Source of the DNA: Euborellia annulipes
Taxonomy: Eukaryota > Arthropoda > Insecta > Dermaptera > Anisolabididae
Assembly: GCA_023213315.1 (NCBI GenBank)
Contig: JAKCPI010025583.1
Coordinates: forward strand, 1 to 64,000
Length of the DNA stretch: 64,000 bases
Direction: 5' to 3'
Part shown: positions 31,101 to 41,174 of the stretch, piece by piece
Layout of the letters: each line of letters opens with the position of its first letter
How positions within the stretch are numbered: the stretch's first letter is position 1
Made by a program: the position numbers and the translations under genes
The notes under the pieces: generated by a model
Seen by the model: only the letters and a program-made list of their open reading frames with translations
Databases searched by the model: none
What the model was told of the DNA's origin: nothing

Positions 31101-32375
31101 AATAATTATAAAGAGAAAAAAAAAATATATATGAGATCCTTTTAGAGTGCATGTTTGTGTATGTCGATGGCTCCCGTCGACCGTGTGGTTGGAGCTCAGA
31201 AGTCCATGGACTATTTGAGCAGATATCTCGCGACTTGCGTCTCTCCGGTGGCCCTATTCCTCCCTCCTCCGTCTATGGCAATATAACAATTACTACTCTA
31301 TACTCAATACTGAAACTTTTGTAGAAAATGGGCATGAAGTGCAGATGAACACTTTGAGTAAATAATAAAACCACTTGGATAATCAACCCCTTACACTAAC
31401 CAACCCCAGGTCTTCTCTACTAAAACTTCCAAGTTTTGAAAGATAAAAAATTTTTGATCATTTAAAAAAATACATATATACTTCATATAATATTTTTAAT
31501 GTAAACGAACTCTTTTTAGTTTGTTTTCCTTTGCGTTTGCTTGCTTGCTTTGAACTAAAACATTGAAAAAGTCATGTTATGTATAACTGTGTCAAAAGAT
31601 GGATTCCCTTTTGATATTTTTTAAATGAGATAAATGATTTTTTTTAACTAAAAATGCAAATAATATAAAATTTATATATAAATATCACTTGCTTAATTAA
31701 AGGTTTTAAATCAAGTTTGTTTTACTTATTTATTTATTTATTTTTCTTAAAATTTAAACAGAGAATATAATTAATTGTATATTCAATATCAAAGAAAATT
31801 TTTAAATAACAATTCTGCTAATTAATTAATTAATTTGTTGTTTCAAGTTTTGTATCTCTTTTAATGAAAATTCCTTCTTTATTTGATTTTCTTTTTTATA
31901 ATTTTCTATACCTATAAATTTGTTTTTTTTTCATATAATGGTGATATATCTACTCAACTTATATCATTTTGAGTATTATTCATTATATTTTAAATTCACC
32001 CAAACAAAATATTATAAAAGAAGAGAGCAGTACTTTTTAAATAAGAAGAAATAAACAGAGGAATTTTGAAAAAAAAAGCCCAAAAACTTTCCGATATTTT
32101 TGAAAATTACACTTCACCCATCTTCAGGATCTTTAAATACAAAATTAAAATAATTTAATAATAATTAAAAGTACACATTAGGTTTAGTTTAAAAAAAGGA
32201 GTTTTATTTGGTTTAAAAAAAAGGAGTTTTATTTGGTTTATGTACATTTCGATGTTAAAACATCATCATCAGAACCTTATTTCAAACTAACTGACAAATT
32301 CCTAAACTCAGAATTATTAGGTAACTGATTTATCCTCTTGGCTAATCGCCTCCTCGCTTCTTCAATTCTTATTGT
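31101..32375. other. AT-rich region
   Basis: A direct 27-bp repeat AAAAAAAGGAGTTTTATTTGG at ~32190/32217. Nothing coding. Confidence 0.5.
32246..32272 (-). other. CTGATGA-stem-GAAA motif
   Basis: CTGATGA, one T, GATGTT/AACATC stem, GAAA. Same architecture as the motifs at 26 kb and 61.7 kb. Confidence 0.35.
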
Positions 32376-33030
32376 TGATAATTATAAGCAAAGACCCGAT
32401 TCATATGCAATAGCATATTCTAGTAAAAAAATTAAAACAGGCAATTTGTTCATATATTATTAATATTATTATTATTATATAATAATATTATTATTATATA
32501 TTATTAATATTTTATTCATTTGGAATTCCTGACAAAATTCGATCAGATAATGGTCCACAATTCATATCTAATGAATTTAAGGAGTTTGTTAAATATTTTA
32601 ACAAAACATTTGTCAAGCAGTCCTAGATATCCAAGGAGCAACGGATTTGCTAAAACAGGGGTCCGTGTTGCTAAGAATATTTTAAGGAATGGAGCTTGTT
32701 TGGATCTCAGTTTACTAGTTTATAGTACTCCACTGAAGTGTGGATTTAGTCCATATGAATTATTTATGGAGAGGGAAATTCGCTCGACTCTTCCAATTTT
32801 GAAAAAAAAAAAAAAATTAATTCCTGAGTGAAAGTGTTAAAAAACGTCGGAAAAAAGGAGCAAGGAAGAGTTTCAGAAGTTAGGAAGAAACTAGAGACCA
32901 GTGGGCAGGAATATACGACTAAAAAGAGCCTTATGATTCCATCACATCCACATCCACCTATTTTTCGACATCGGAAACCATTAAGGCCCCGTCACTATTT
33001 ATTTCAATTGATTGGTATCCAATTCAATTG
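32376..33030 (+). pseudogene. Gypsy RNase H and integrase remnants
   Basis: 32380-32440 reads YKQRPDSYAIAYSSKKIK (RNase H start). After an AT-rich break, 32515-32625 reads FGIPDKIRSDNGPQFISNEF (integrase second catalytic Asp in RSDNGPQF). After a frameshift RYPRSNGFAKTGVRVAKNIL and CGFSPYELFMEREIRSTLP follow, with a Lys/Arg-rich tail to 33030. Integrase would insert element DNA. Multiple breaks make it non-functional. Confidence 0.8.
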
Positions 33031-33259
33031 AAATAAATTTTGTCGTACTGTACTACCATTCAAGAGGATGAAATTAAGTATTGTGGAACGATACATTAAG
33101 GTAATGGAGAAAATAAACCTCTACAAAATAAATTTATTGTGCAAATATTTCGGATTGCCTAACCCAGTGCATCAAATTATACAAATGCATTTGAAAGTTA
33201 TAAAATATGATATGAGAAGCCATTCTCCACATTTGTATCAATTGATTTTGGGAGGGGGG

Positions 33260-33489
33260 TTGCTCAGGGGCCCACATCTTGTGGGTACGTGGATAGCGAC
33301 CTCGAGCTACCCGAGCTGGGACTGGCAGTACTTCTGTGCTTTGCATGCCAGTCTCTTTCCTTCTATATTTTCAACAAGTGTCAGATCGTGCGACGGGCCG
33401 GCTTGTTCTATTCTATTCCTTCCCGGTCGCAAGAACCCCCATCCCCTCCGCCGACCCCGCATCGCGGGAATAATCAGGCGAAGAAAGAA
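33260..33489 (+). mobile_element. SINE-like retroposon, copy 1
   Basis: About 85-90% similar by eye to 50191-50430: starts GCTCAGGGGCCCACATC, contains CGAGCTACCCGAGCTGGGAC and CGGGCCGGCTTGTTCTATTC, and ends GAAGAAAGAA. Flanked by GATTTTGGGAGGGGG (33244-33259) and GATTTTGGGGGGGGG (33490 on), a likely target duplication. Confidence 0.7.
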
Positions 33490-33506
33490 GATTTTGGGGG
33501 GGGGGG

Positions 33507-34640
33507 TCTTTAAATATAAGTTCGTCCACCCAAAAACCTATATGCCCTTCTCTGGTATAATGAAGAGATGATCTATCATGATAAGGTTTATTTAGCTTCT
33601 ATAAAAAAAAAAAAAAAAAAAAAAAATACCCAAGCCCTTCATCTGGGCCCTGGACCGTTAATAGAAGGTCAGATTGCTTTCTCACTTCTCACTTGCCCAG
33701 GAAGAAAAGATTTAATAATTTGATTATCTCGCATTGATTGCTCCCGAGCAGAATCCATTTATGTACACTTCTATTTGGGGTTCATTAAAATGGAAGATGG
33801 AATATCGAACTCTCACGCGGATATCATTATTTTTTATTTTATATTTTAAACAAAGCGCCGACTATCTTTTAATAGCAAAGAGCCATTTGTCAAATATGTT
33901 TCAGGAAGGCAGATTCGCTACCGAAAATAACGTAGATACACAACTGTTGTTGTTTTTTTTAATATAATCAGAGCCGTTTGGAGAGGATTTATCAAGCCCC
34001 CGGTTAACCACAGAATTATAAAAAAAGTCTTTTTTATTTTTAAATGCAATTAGATATTTATAGCTAGTGAAAAAGACATTCCGAGGTTGAGAATAATCCG
34101 ACCACCTTGTCAGTTAAATATAATCGCAATTTATAGTGACTTCTAAAACACTGATGGCAGAACATTAAAATTTCCCAAGTATTCTTATAAGAGTTTTATT
34201 ATTATATTTACCTTTCTATTTTATTTGATTTTCTTGTGGTATTCAGCGAAATGGTAAATCAAATATTTATATCCACATCTACTTGTAGATTTCTTTTCAT
34301 ATATATATATATATATATATATTTGTTTATGTGTTCGATAAATAATAAAAAAAATATTATTTTATCATAGCACGACTTGCAAAGATAAATTGAATTTTTT
34401 TATTATTCGGGATGTTCAAGTAACTAGGATTATTGTTTGTTTTTTGTTTTTAATTTTAGAAATTTAAGATTGAAGACTACAATCTTAGTTAATGTTGAAT
34501 TAGATTCTGGGGTGAAGATTTTAGTAAAATTGAATATTTATTAGTTGCTTATTTATTATTTATTTATTTGAAAATTGTTTAAAATTTTAAATAGATCTTA
34601 ATGGAAATAAAAGAAAAATTAATTATATTTCAGTTAAATA
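33507..34640. other. AT-rich region
   Basis: A-run 33602-33626 and (TA)n 34299-34322. No gene recognised. Confidence 0.5.
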
Positions 34641-34676
34641 AAATCTGGTGTGACTGTCGCACAGCACACATCTTTC
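34641..34676 (+). repeat. Half palindrome of the AATCTGGTGTGAC family
   Basis: Only the left arm is present. Confidence 0.7.
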
Positions 34677-34919
34677 TAAAGGTAAAAGGTCAATTTCGAA
34701 GAAGATTTTTCAGAAAATAAAGTTTCTTGCGGTCAATTTACTAATTAATAATTTGGTTAAGAATATAGTTATGCTAGTGCCAAGTTTTACATTCATGTAA
34801 TAGAATCTCTTTATGACATGAAAAATGGGATTATACAAAGTTTTCAATCCTAGAAATGTTTAAAGACGAGATGCTATAAACATATTAAATACTGGATCTG
34901 CAATATTATATAAAAAAAA

Positions 34920-35330
34920 AAAAATTGCTATCTGATAGCGACTTCCTCATTACATCTTCCTTAAAGGCAAAGCCGTTTTCTTGCATTGGGATTTCCCATC
35001 CAAATTTGAATGGCTTCATATGTTTTTCCAGCATTTGAGTTGCTTGCTTTATCATCGAGAAGTTAACACCTCGAGTAAGCATTCCGGCACGTTCAGCCCT
35101 CCCTGCATCTCCCTCTTGATATGTCTTTAATCGCCGGTGTATTTTCGTAAGATTTTGGGTTCTTATTGTGAGAATTTGTCATAATCCTTACAGTTCCAAA
35201 TAGTTCCTCCAATAGTTTTTTGGAATTTCATTCCATGATTTCTCTAATATAAACCTCCGTGAATAAACGGGATGTTTGGTATCAAACAGTTGGGGATATT
35301 TCTCCACTTCCCTTGTTGGGATTTTGCACC
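34920..35330 (-). pseudogene. MADF-like protein, degenerate
   Basis: The minus strand begins EVEKYPQLFDTKHPVYSRRF and ILEKSWNEIPK, the start of a MADF domain (L-Y-D-x-x-H-P-x-Y ... W-x-E-I). After stops and shifts, a 69-residue open frame follows (RRLKTYQEGDAGRAERAG to FKEDVMRKSLSDS) that I cannot place. MADF proteins are insect DNA-binding regulators and some transposon proteins carry the domain. The frame is broken. Confidence 0.5.
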
Positions 35331-35589
35331 GTTGTTTGGTCGGCTAAGGTTTAATTTCAAGAATAATAAAAACAGCAGTGTATAGATGATAAGGATTTAT
35401 CTAATTATATATAATTTTTTTTTTTAACATTACAACATAATCTTAAGTACAATATTAATAATCTTAATTAGTAAGTTTTTTCATGGATTTATTTTTCCAT
35501 TATTTACTTAGTTTTATATCAGGTGGCGTATTTACCCCAAAACATGGCGGCATTACGGTACTTAATATATGAACCGAAACTTTTCCAGC

Positions 35590-35856
35590 TGATGGGTGAA
35601 AGCATTTAAAGCATATTTTCTTGGCTGCATCTGCCTCCATACATCCATTATAAAGAAGGAACTGGTTCAATACTCAGCCCATTGTTCCGTGCTCCATATT
35701 CTGCGACATATCTTTAAGAACAGCCCACTCCCAAATCTCCAGTGGCTCTTATTATTTTGGTATGTCATCTGGGCCACATGCTTTCCCCAAGTTCAATTTT
35801 TTGAAGGCCATCACTACCTCCCCGATGACCATGTTATTGTGTTCTAATTATTGTGA
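35590..35856 (-). pseudogene. RTE/L2-type RT fragment, highly degraded
   Basis: The minus strand reads EVVMAFKKLNLGKACGPDDI, matching the EAIxKLKNGKAxGPDxIP motif before the first RT catalytic box, then hits two stops. Confidence 0.6.
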
Positions 35857-35945
35857 ACTTTTTCTTTGGAGTATTAGGAATTTGCATAGAGCTAAGGCAG
35901 TACTCTCCCAAGAAGTTTAATACTTTCATTCATTTATGTCTAGAC

Positions 35946-36641
35946 CAGCGGTTCCCAACCTTTTTTGATGTGCGGCCCACTTTTTCCGTAGAAAAAACCC
36001 TGAGGCCCAGTATATATATATGTTGTGCATAAAGGAACCAAGCGCCATTATGATCGAAATTGAGATAATACCACCATCTTGTAGGGAAAAAGAAAATCTC
36101 CCTCTTTATTTAAATCGCAACATTATTACTCTGTTCACTTTTTTTGCATAAAAAAAGAAAAAGAGTCATCCCCATTGGGTTTATTTACAAGTGTGCCCTT
36201 ATCTCAGATTTAGGTTAATGTCGCTTGGTTCCTTTATGCAAAACATGGTTCATATAATATATGAATTATAAATGTGTGCTTGTATATGTAAGTAAAATGG
36301 GTTGATACTCTTAAAATTTAAAACAAAAGTGCTGCTTAAGAAAAATTGATTTTATTGCATTTACTTTGTATTAAGAACAAAAATAAATCTTAAAAACTAT
36401 GGGTCATGTTTGAAAAAAGTCAATGCTATTTTTGGTCTTGTTTTAGGCCTACAAGAGCGTCAATATTTGGATGGTTATTTTTAGTCTTAAATCGCACTCA
36501 AACTTTTTATTTTTTTAAAATATATTTTTATTATTTTATTTTTATTTAAATAATTTTTATCTTTCTTTAGACATCCGCGGCCCAATTTCAATCAGCTTGC
36601 GGCCCACAAGTGGGCCGCGGCCCATGGGTTGGGAACCGCTG
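35946..36641. mobile_element. Non-autonomous hAT element
   Basis: Ends CAGCGGTTCCCAACC and GGTTGGGAACCGCTG, typical hAT ends, with inner GCGGCCCAC/GTGGGCCGC. It is flanked by a perfect 8-bp duplication GTCTAGAC (35938-35945 and 36642-36649). No transposase. Contains a nested MITE at 36026-36240. Confidence 0.9.
36026..36240. mobile_element. MITE nested in the hAT element
   Basis: Inverted ends TGCATAAAGGAACCAAGCG and CGCTTGGTTCCTTTATGCA. A half copy lies at 697-795. The interior is AT-rich with no frame. Confidence 0.8.
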
Positions 36642-36820
36642 GTCTAGACCATTATGGTTCCTGATGACACATGATTTCGGGACAAAGCACCTGGTTAGCA
36701 TTTTGATTGGTCTGGTTGTTATGAGCATGCTATTTGTAATGGGCGTTGAATAGTTACATCGTTTAAATGTTTATTTTGTTTTAGTGTTTCGGAACCTCCA
36801 AGAGGGAAACCGTTGGACGA

Positions 36821-36951
36821 CTTTTTCTTTGGAGTATTAGGAATTTGCATAGAGCTAAGGCAGTACTCTCCCAAGAAGTTTAATACCTTCTCTCATTCAT
36901 TTATGTCTAGACCATTATGGTTCCTGATGACACATGATTTCGGGACAAAGA
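36821..36951. repeat. Paralogous empty site of the hAT insertion
   Basis: Matches the two flanks of the hAT element, with a single GTCTAGAC at 36906-36913 and no element. Confidence 0.9.
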
Positions 36952-36957
36952 ACCTGT

Positions 36958-37107
36958 GTTGTATATTTAATATTTTAATGAAATATTAAAACACGTCTGA
37001 GTGACAAATCGATTCAATATTTATTTAATGAATAATATTTAACAACAACAAGTTTGTTTCTAAGCGAACGTAACTATTAATATAACAACAATAAACGAAC
37101 TCCAACA
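36958..37107 (-). mobile_element. LTR (3' LTR of a minus-strand LTR retrotransposon)
   Basis: A 150-bp unit starting TGTTGTATAT and ending ACTCCAACA, so its ends form the inverted TGTTG...CAACA pair. The adjacent 37108-37122 reads GAAGGGAGAAGA on the minus strand, a polypurine tract as expected just upstream of a 3' LTR. The other LTR is not found. Confidence 0.65.
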
Positions 37108-37125
37108 TCTTCTCCCTTCAATTCT

Positions 37126-37404
37126 TTAGTCTCTTGGTCCATATTTCTTTCTAATTCTTTCTGACCTCCTAGGTGAATTTTTTTCAGGTTCTATTTGCTG
37201 TCCGGGATCTAGAGGGTCAGCTTGAGTTTCAGGTTGAGGTATAATTTCTTTTTCAGTTTCAGATTGAGGTGTAATTATTTCTTTCTCAACTGTTCTCCAG
37301 TTACCTCTTATTTTAAACTGGCTCAAAATTAAAAGAAAATTCACCAAAACATGTTTTTTCACAATAACCCTAGGTACCCCATGCGCTCGGTGAAACTTTC
37401 TCAA
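37126..37404 (-). pseudogene. LTR retrotransposon Pol C-terminal tail
   Basis: The frame ends PRRSERIRKKYGPRD after a Glu/Pro/Gln-rich linker, a common ending of Gypsy-type Pol. The stop lies a few bases before the polypurine tract and LTR, giving the expected order Pol end - polypurine tract - LTR. Everything upstream is lost. Confidence 0.6.
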
Positions 37405-37483
37405 CTCAGCTTGCTAGATGGGGTGCTAGGTTGCAGCTCCGATCAGACCTTGAGAAATAGATCAGAAACAGACTGTAAATTCG

Positions 37484-37520
37484 TGGAAGATTATTTTGTT
37501 TTGGTTCAGATGTAGACGAA
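37484..37520. repeat. 36-bp segment shared with 50868-50903
   Basis: GGAAGATTATTTTGTTTTGG followed by TTCAGATGTAGACGAA occurs at both sites. Origin unknown. Confidence 0.7.
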
Positions 37521-37749
37521 AAAAAAAAAAAAAAAAAGCATAAAAATCTTGAATAAAAAGTTTTAAATAAGCATAAAAAAAAATAGTTGATAAGGAAATC
37601 AAATATACAGGTCATATTTGCTTAAGGCCAGAGAATTTGACTTTTAAATCCAGGGGAGGTTATAAGCAAATGGGACTCTAAATTGCATAATTAATTTTCC
37701 CTTTTTTTTAACAATTTATTTATTTATTGTTGTATTTTTTTTAATTTTA

Positions 37750-38320
37750 GTGAATACTAGTCGCAAAGCCCGCCTTCGGCGGGCTTTCTGCCTAGCCAGG
37801 GGGGCTACGCCCCTGGACTCCCTTGCTCGCCTTCGGCGAGCAAGTTTATTCTCAATTTGGGATATTTCTTGTTGCAATGCAAGTGTTAAGATGTTAAGGA
37901 AGGATCTTATATTCAAGCGAGGCGAGGGTACCGATTGGGAACAGCGCAAAAGGGTCTGTTTATGACTGTTTAAAGGGTCAGTCACCTGAGTCCTCTCTTC
38001 GTTTTTCAACTGCTACGTAGCCCCCACCCCAGCCCATAGTCAGGTAGGAAGCTGGTTCACACAGCATAAAGGACGCTCTCTAATTTCTAGCCAACTTGTT
38101 GATTTTGTGTTCCCATATTGAAGAAATTTGATTATAATTAATTTTCCAAAATATTTAAGATATTCAAATTATTACTACGTTACTCCCAGAGCCTTGTATT
38201 ATAGGTGTACTTAATTTCAAATGGATTCATTGAAAATTGTGGATTTCTATAGAACATATACATACATATTTACATACATACATACATTTTTCCCATTTCA
38301 TTTTTATATATATAGATTAA
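37750..38320 (+). repeat. Unclassified element with three GC hairpins and TATATATAGATT end
   Basis: Starts with three strong hairpins (37765-37787, 37796-37816, 37822-37844), then AT-rich body. Ends with a (TACA)n tract at 38262-38290 and TTTTTATATATATAGATT. A dispersed retroelement-like 3' end similar to 1976-1990. Boundaries are approximate. Confidence 0.45.
37765..37844. repeat. Cluster of three GC-rich hairpins
   Basis: AAAGCCCGCC-TTC-GGCGGGCTTT, CCAGGGG-loop-CCCCTGG, and CTTGCTCGCC-TTC-GGCGAGCAAG. The first and third have perfect 10-bp stems. Sharply different in composition from the surrounding AT-rich DNA. Confidence 0.85.
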
Positions 38321-38339
38321 TAGAGATTCTTTATCATTT

Positions 38340-38769
38340 CCTTTGGAAGAGGTGTTTTTGAAAAAGTCCGACCTCGCAGTCTCTACGCCCACAATGCAAG
38401 GCAAAGAATTTTTTATATACTATTTCGGTAGAATTGATTTCTTAGTATATCATTAATTTTTTTTTTTTTTTTTTGTTGATTATTATTATAATCAGATGGT
38501 TAAATTAATAGCCCGCGATTGTGCAACAGTCTTCTTAGAAGACTTTATAAAAAAACTAAGTCATTGCCAATGCTGACAATTGGCCGAACCTTGGCCCAGT
38601 TGTCATTTGCCAAGCCTTGAGTAGTTAGTGGCCATTGGGCCGAGCCTAGTTAGGTACGTTCAATCGTGTCTATCGAAAAAGCCCCTTTTTGCCGTTACAT
38701 GTAATTTATTATAGACGAAATTCTTTTTGTTTCTATAATATAACAAACATGAACCGGTCAACTATGGGT
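38340..38769 (+). repeat. Duplicated unit with 28S rRNA tail, copy 1
   Basis: Order: a GGTGTTTTTGAAAAAGTCCG block, a T-run, a CAGATGGTTAAATTAATAGC block, then a 28S rRNA fragment (38652-38769). Copy 2 at 38772-39304 has the same blocks with ~150 bp more between the first and second. Confidence 0.8.
38652..38769 (+). rRNA. 28S rRNA 3' region fragment, plus strand
   Basis: AGGTACGTTCAATCGTGTC, GCCCCTTTTTGCCG and GGTCAACTATGGGT match the same part of the 28S fragments at 4450-8862 (reverse complement), with a few differences. Joined upstream to non-rRNA sequence through a short TTAG overlap. Confidence 0.85.
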
Positions 38770-38771
38770 TT

Positions 38772-39304
38772 GGAAAAGAGGTGTTTTTGAAAAAGTCCGA
38801 CCTCGTAGTCTCTACGCCTACTATGCAAGGCAAAGAATTTTTTAAACACTATTTCGGTAGAACCGATTTCTTAATATATTATTAATTTTTTTTTTTTTTT
38901 TGTTCATTATAATAACAAATCTAATTTAAATATTAACTTGCAACTCAAATTTGGAGAAATAAGAGAAGAAGAGAAGTCATCAGAACTCCAGATGGCTCTA
39001 TTTTTTATTCATGTTATTGTGATAAGTTGAAAATACACAAATTTCTTGGCGCAGAATTGATTGCATTAAATTTCTATCAGATGGTTAAATTAATAGCCCG
39101 CGATTGTGCAACAGTCTTCTTAGAAGACTTTATAAAAAAACTAAGTCATTGCCAATGCTGACAATTGGCCGAACCTTGGCCCAGTTGTCATTTGCCAAGC
39201 CTTGAGTAGTTAGTGGCCATTGGGCCGAGCCTAGTTAGGTACGTTCAATCGTGTCTACCGAAAAAGCCCCTTTTTGCCGTTACATGTAATTTATTATAGA
39301 CGAA
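38772..39304 (+). repeat. Duplicated unit with 28S rRNA tail, copy 2
   Basis: Same order of blocks as copy 1; the 28S part is shorter. Confidence 0.8.
39237..39304 (+). rRNA. 28S rRNA 3' region fragment, shorter copy
   Basis: Matches the first ~68 bp of 38652-38769 and stops at GACGAA, where unrelated sequence begins. Confidence 0.85.
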
Positions 39305-39471
39305 CTCACCGCCAGAGAGCGAGAGCTGAACCAAATTCTCTAGGCTCTCAATTTTACTTTGATTCAATTCAGTTTAAACTATCAAGAGATAATAACGTTC
39401 TTACTTAACACTGCAGGACCAAGTTACCAGTTACATTTACCTTAAGTTATCAGCTATCAGGACACTCTGAT

Positions 39472-39651
39472 ATGTCAGAGCAATCGCAAACCAATGGAGC
39501 ACCTCCTCGTGCAGGCCCTTCTCCTATTAAGACCGAAGTTAAAAGTGAGGACATGGAAGTTAACCCACATTTAACGCCACCGTCTCCTCAAGCACCTCTC
39601 TTTGATCAAATCTCAAAAGGTTCTTTTTGCACGAATTATTTATATGTGTAA
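39472..39651 (+). CDS. Short ATG frame with SUMO-consensus lysines, possible first exon
   Basis: A 59-codon frame from ATG: MSEQSQTNGAPPRAG, PIKTEVKSEDMEVNP, LTPPSPQAPLFDQISK, then less organised residues to a TAA. IKTE and VKSE fit the SUMO attachment motif (hydrophobic-K-x-E). The Pro/Ser-rich composition suggests a disordered nuclear protein N-terminus. A GT follows QISK-G but the donor is weak. The leader just before the ATG (TTAAG ... GGACACTCTGATATGTC) resembles the leader at 44190-44217. Function unknown. Confidence 0.4.
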   Translation: MSEQSQTNGAPPRAGPSPIKTEVKSEDMEVNPHLTPPSPQAPLFDQISKGSFCTNYLYV

Positions 39652-39689
39652 ACAAACCTCAAAAATGTCATTTTCAAAATTTAATGCAG

Positions 39690-39800
39690 ATTAAAGAGAC
39701 TAATTCAGATATTGAAGATATCTTTAACCGTTTAGAAGATATGAGTGAAAAAATGAAAAAATATCGTGAAATTTTTGAAAAAACGTCGAAAAAAATGAGT
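39690..39800 (+). other. Coiled-coil-like open stretch after a splice-acceptor-like site
   Basis: After TTTAATGCAG the frame reads IKETNSDIEDIFNRLEDMSE and KMKKYREIFEK, a likely coiled coil, before low-complexity text. It could be an exon of the gene starting at 39472, but the reading phase does not match that exon's GT. Confidence 0.3.
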
Positions 39801-40391
39801 TTTTCCCCTCTTAAAAAAAAGTTGTACATCTTTTTCAAGATTTTGGATTTTTCTATTTGGTTTTAGATGATTCTGAATCGAATGCAAAAAACCCCATATC
39901 TCTAGGTGGTCTAGAAGTACCTTAATCAAAAAACGTCTTTTCAGCTTTATTATAATATAGATAAAGAGAGAAAGTATTGTTTTTTTTTTACTAGTAGTTT
40001 GTTTTTTTGTTTTCATAAATAAACATGTTCAAACATTTTCATTGAAACAATATATGACAGGTGTGGCTTTTTTTTTATCCATTAAGGACGACATATGCTT
40101 AAAAAATGAGGTTTTTAGAAAAAAAAAAAATTAATTTTGGAGTTAAGTACTCGGGATTTTTTTATTTATTTTATTTATTTATTTTTATGCACTAAATGAC
40201 ATCTCATTTAGTCTGATCTGATAAGTTGTTCGGAATCTACAGAGATTTAAAATTTCGAAAAACGAAATCCCGCCGAGTGCTCTCATGCGGTAAAATGACC
40301 TCATATCAAAAAAAAGAAAAAAAGCCCTGGGGGTATTGAACCACTTTCTAAAACTATGTGTGTGACACAATAGCTAATTATAATTAAACTG
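39801..40391. other. AT-rich region with TTATAATATAGATA end
   Basis: 39945-39962 resembles the other TATATATAGA termini. No gene. Confidence 0.4.
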
Positions 40392-40860
40392 GCAAATACA
40401 CCCGTCAAGGAATATGACTCTACTGATAATTTGCAAAATATAAAAATAGAAGAACCTTCAAAGACGTGAAGCCTACGTATTTTCTGAGACTGCCGATAGA
40501 ATGGAATGTATACGACGTCTCCAATTTTTTAAGAACAAATGATTGCGCTGCGTATTGTGAAACTTTTTTGAAAGAGGAAATAAATGGTGGTGACTTAACT
40601 TAACCAAAGAAAGAATTATAGAACTGACCTTCGCTAAAAATATTTATCTAATACAACAATTAAAGTTAAAAGATCTCAAGTCATGGAAGCGTAGAAACAG
40701 ATTGACTGATAAAGAACGCAAAGATTTAATAAAACTTAGTTTCCAATACCCCATTTACAAAATTTTTAAGAACAAATGGGAGGAAGAATTTATTACGAGA
40801 GCCCCGGTGCCTTCCACAGTCAGAAATTGGATGGCTAAATATAACAAAGGAGAATTTTAA
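40392..40860 (+). pseudogene. SAM domain plus helix-turn-helix protein, two frameshifts
   Basis: After an acidic start (VKEYDSTDNLQNIKIEEPSK) and a shift, the frame reads LRLPIEWNVYDVSNFLRTND, then CETFLKEEINGGDL, and after a second one-base shift LTKERIIELT ... IQQLKLKDL. This is the pattern of a SAM domain (W-x-V-x-D-V-x-x-F-L ... E-I-x-G ... L-T). It continues with RLTDKERKDLIKLSFQYPIY and VPSTVRNWMAKYNKGEF to a TAA at 40858-40860, a helix-turn-helix-like end. SAM domains mediate protein association; with the HTH this suggests a DNA-binding regulator or transposon protein. Not identified further. Confidence 0.55.
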
Positions 40861-41163
40861 ATTTAGGTCCTACGCAACTCATTATTTTTGTACTGAATAG
40901 TTTTCTTGCATTAATTCTATTTTTTTCGGGACTGCGAAAGCATGGCCTATCGATCCTTTTGGCTTGAAGAGTTTTCAGCAAGAGGTGTCAGAAAACACAG
41001 TTTAATTATATACAGATGGGACACTAGGCCAGTTTGCTGGAAACAGCTCGACACTAGCGCACTCTTTGCGGAAACAGCGAAATGAGTTTTAACCAGGTTT
41101 TAACTGAGCAAGTGAAACTACACGGATAATTATCTTATCACTCAGCACGACATTGGTATTGTT
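40861..41163. other. Spacer left of the RTE element
   Basis: No coding frame. Ends with one half of a 49-bp tandem unit (41149-41174). Confidence 0.5.
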
Positions 41164-41174
41164 ACAAATACCTT

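Larger units (their letters stand above)
35857..36687. repeat. Dispersed segment interrupted by a hAT element
   Basis: 35857-35945 plus 36642-36687 together match the uninterrupted segment at 36821-36951. The underlying repeat is unidentified. Confidence 0.85.

Noticed and set aside
37765..37844. Bacterial intrinsic terminators indicating horizontally acquired bacterial DNA
   Set aside because: No bacterial gene or T-tract context nearby; the surroundings are repeats of the host type, so only the hairpins are reported.
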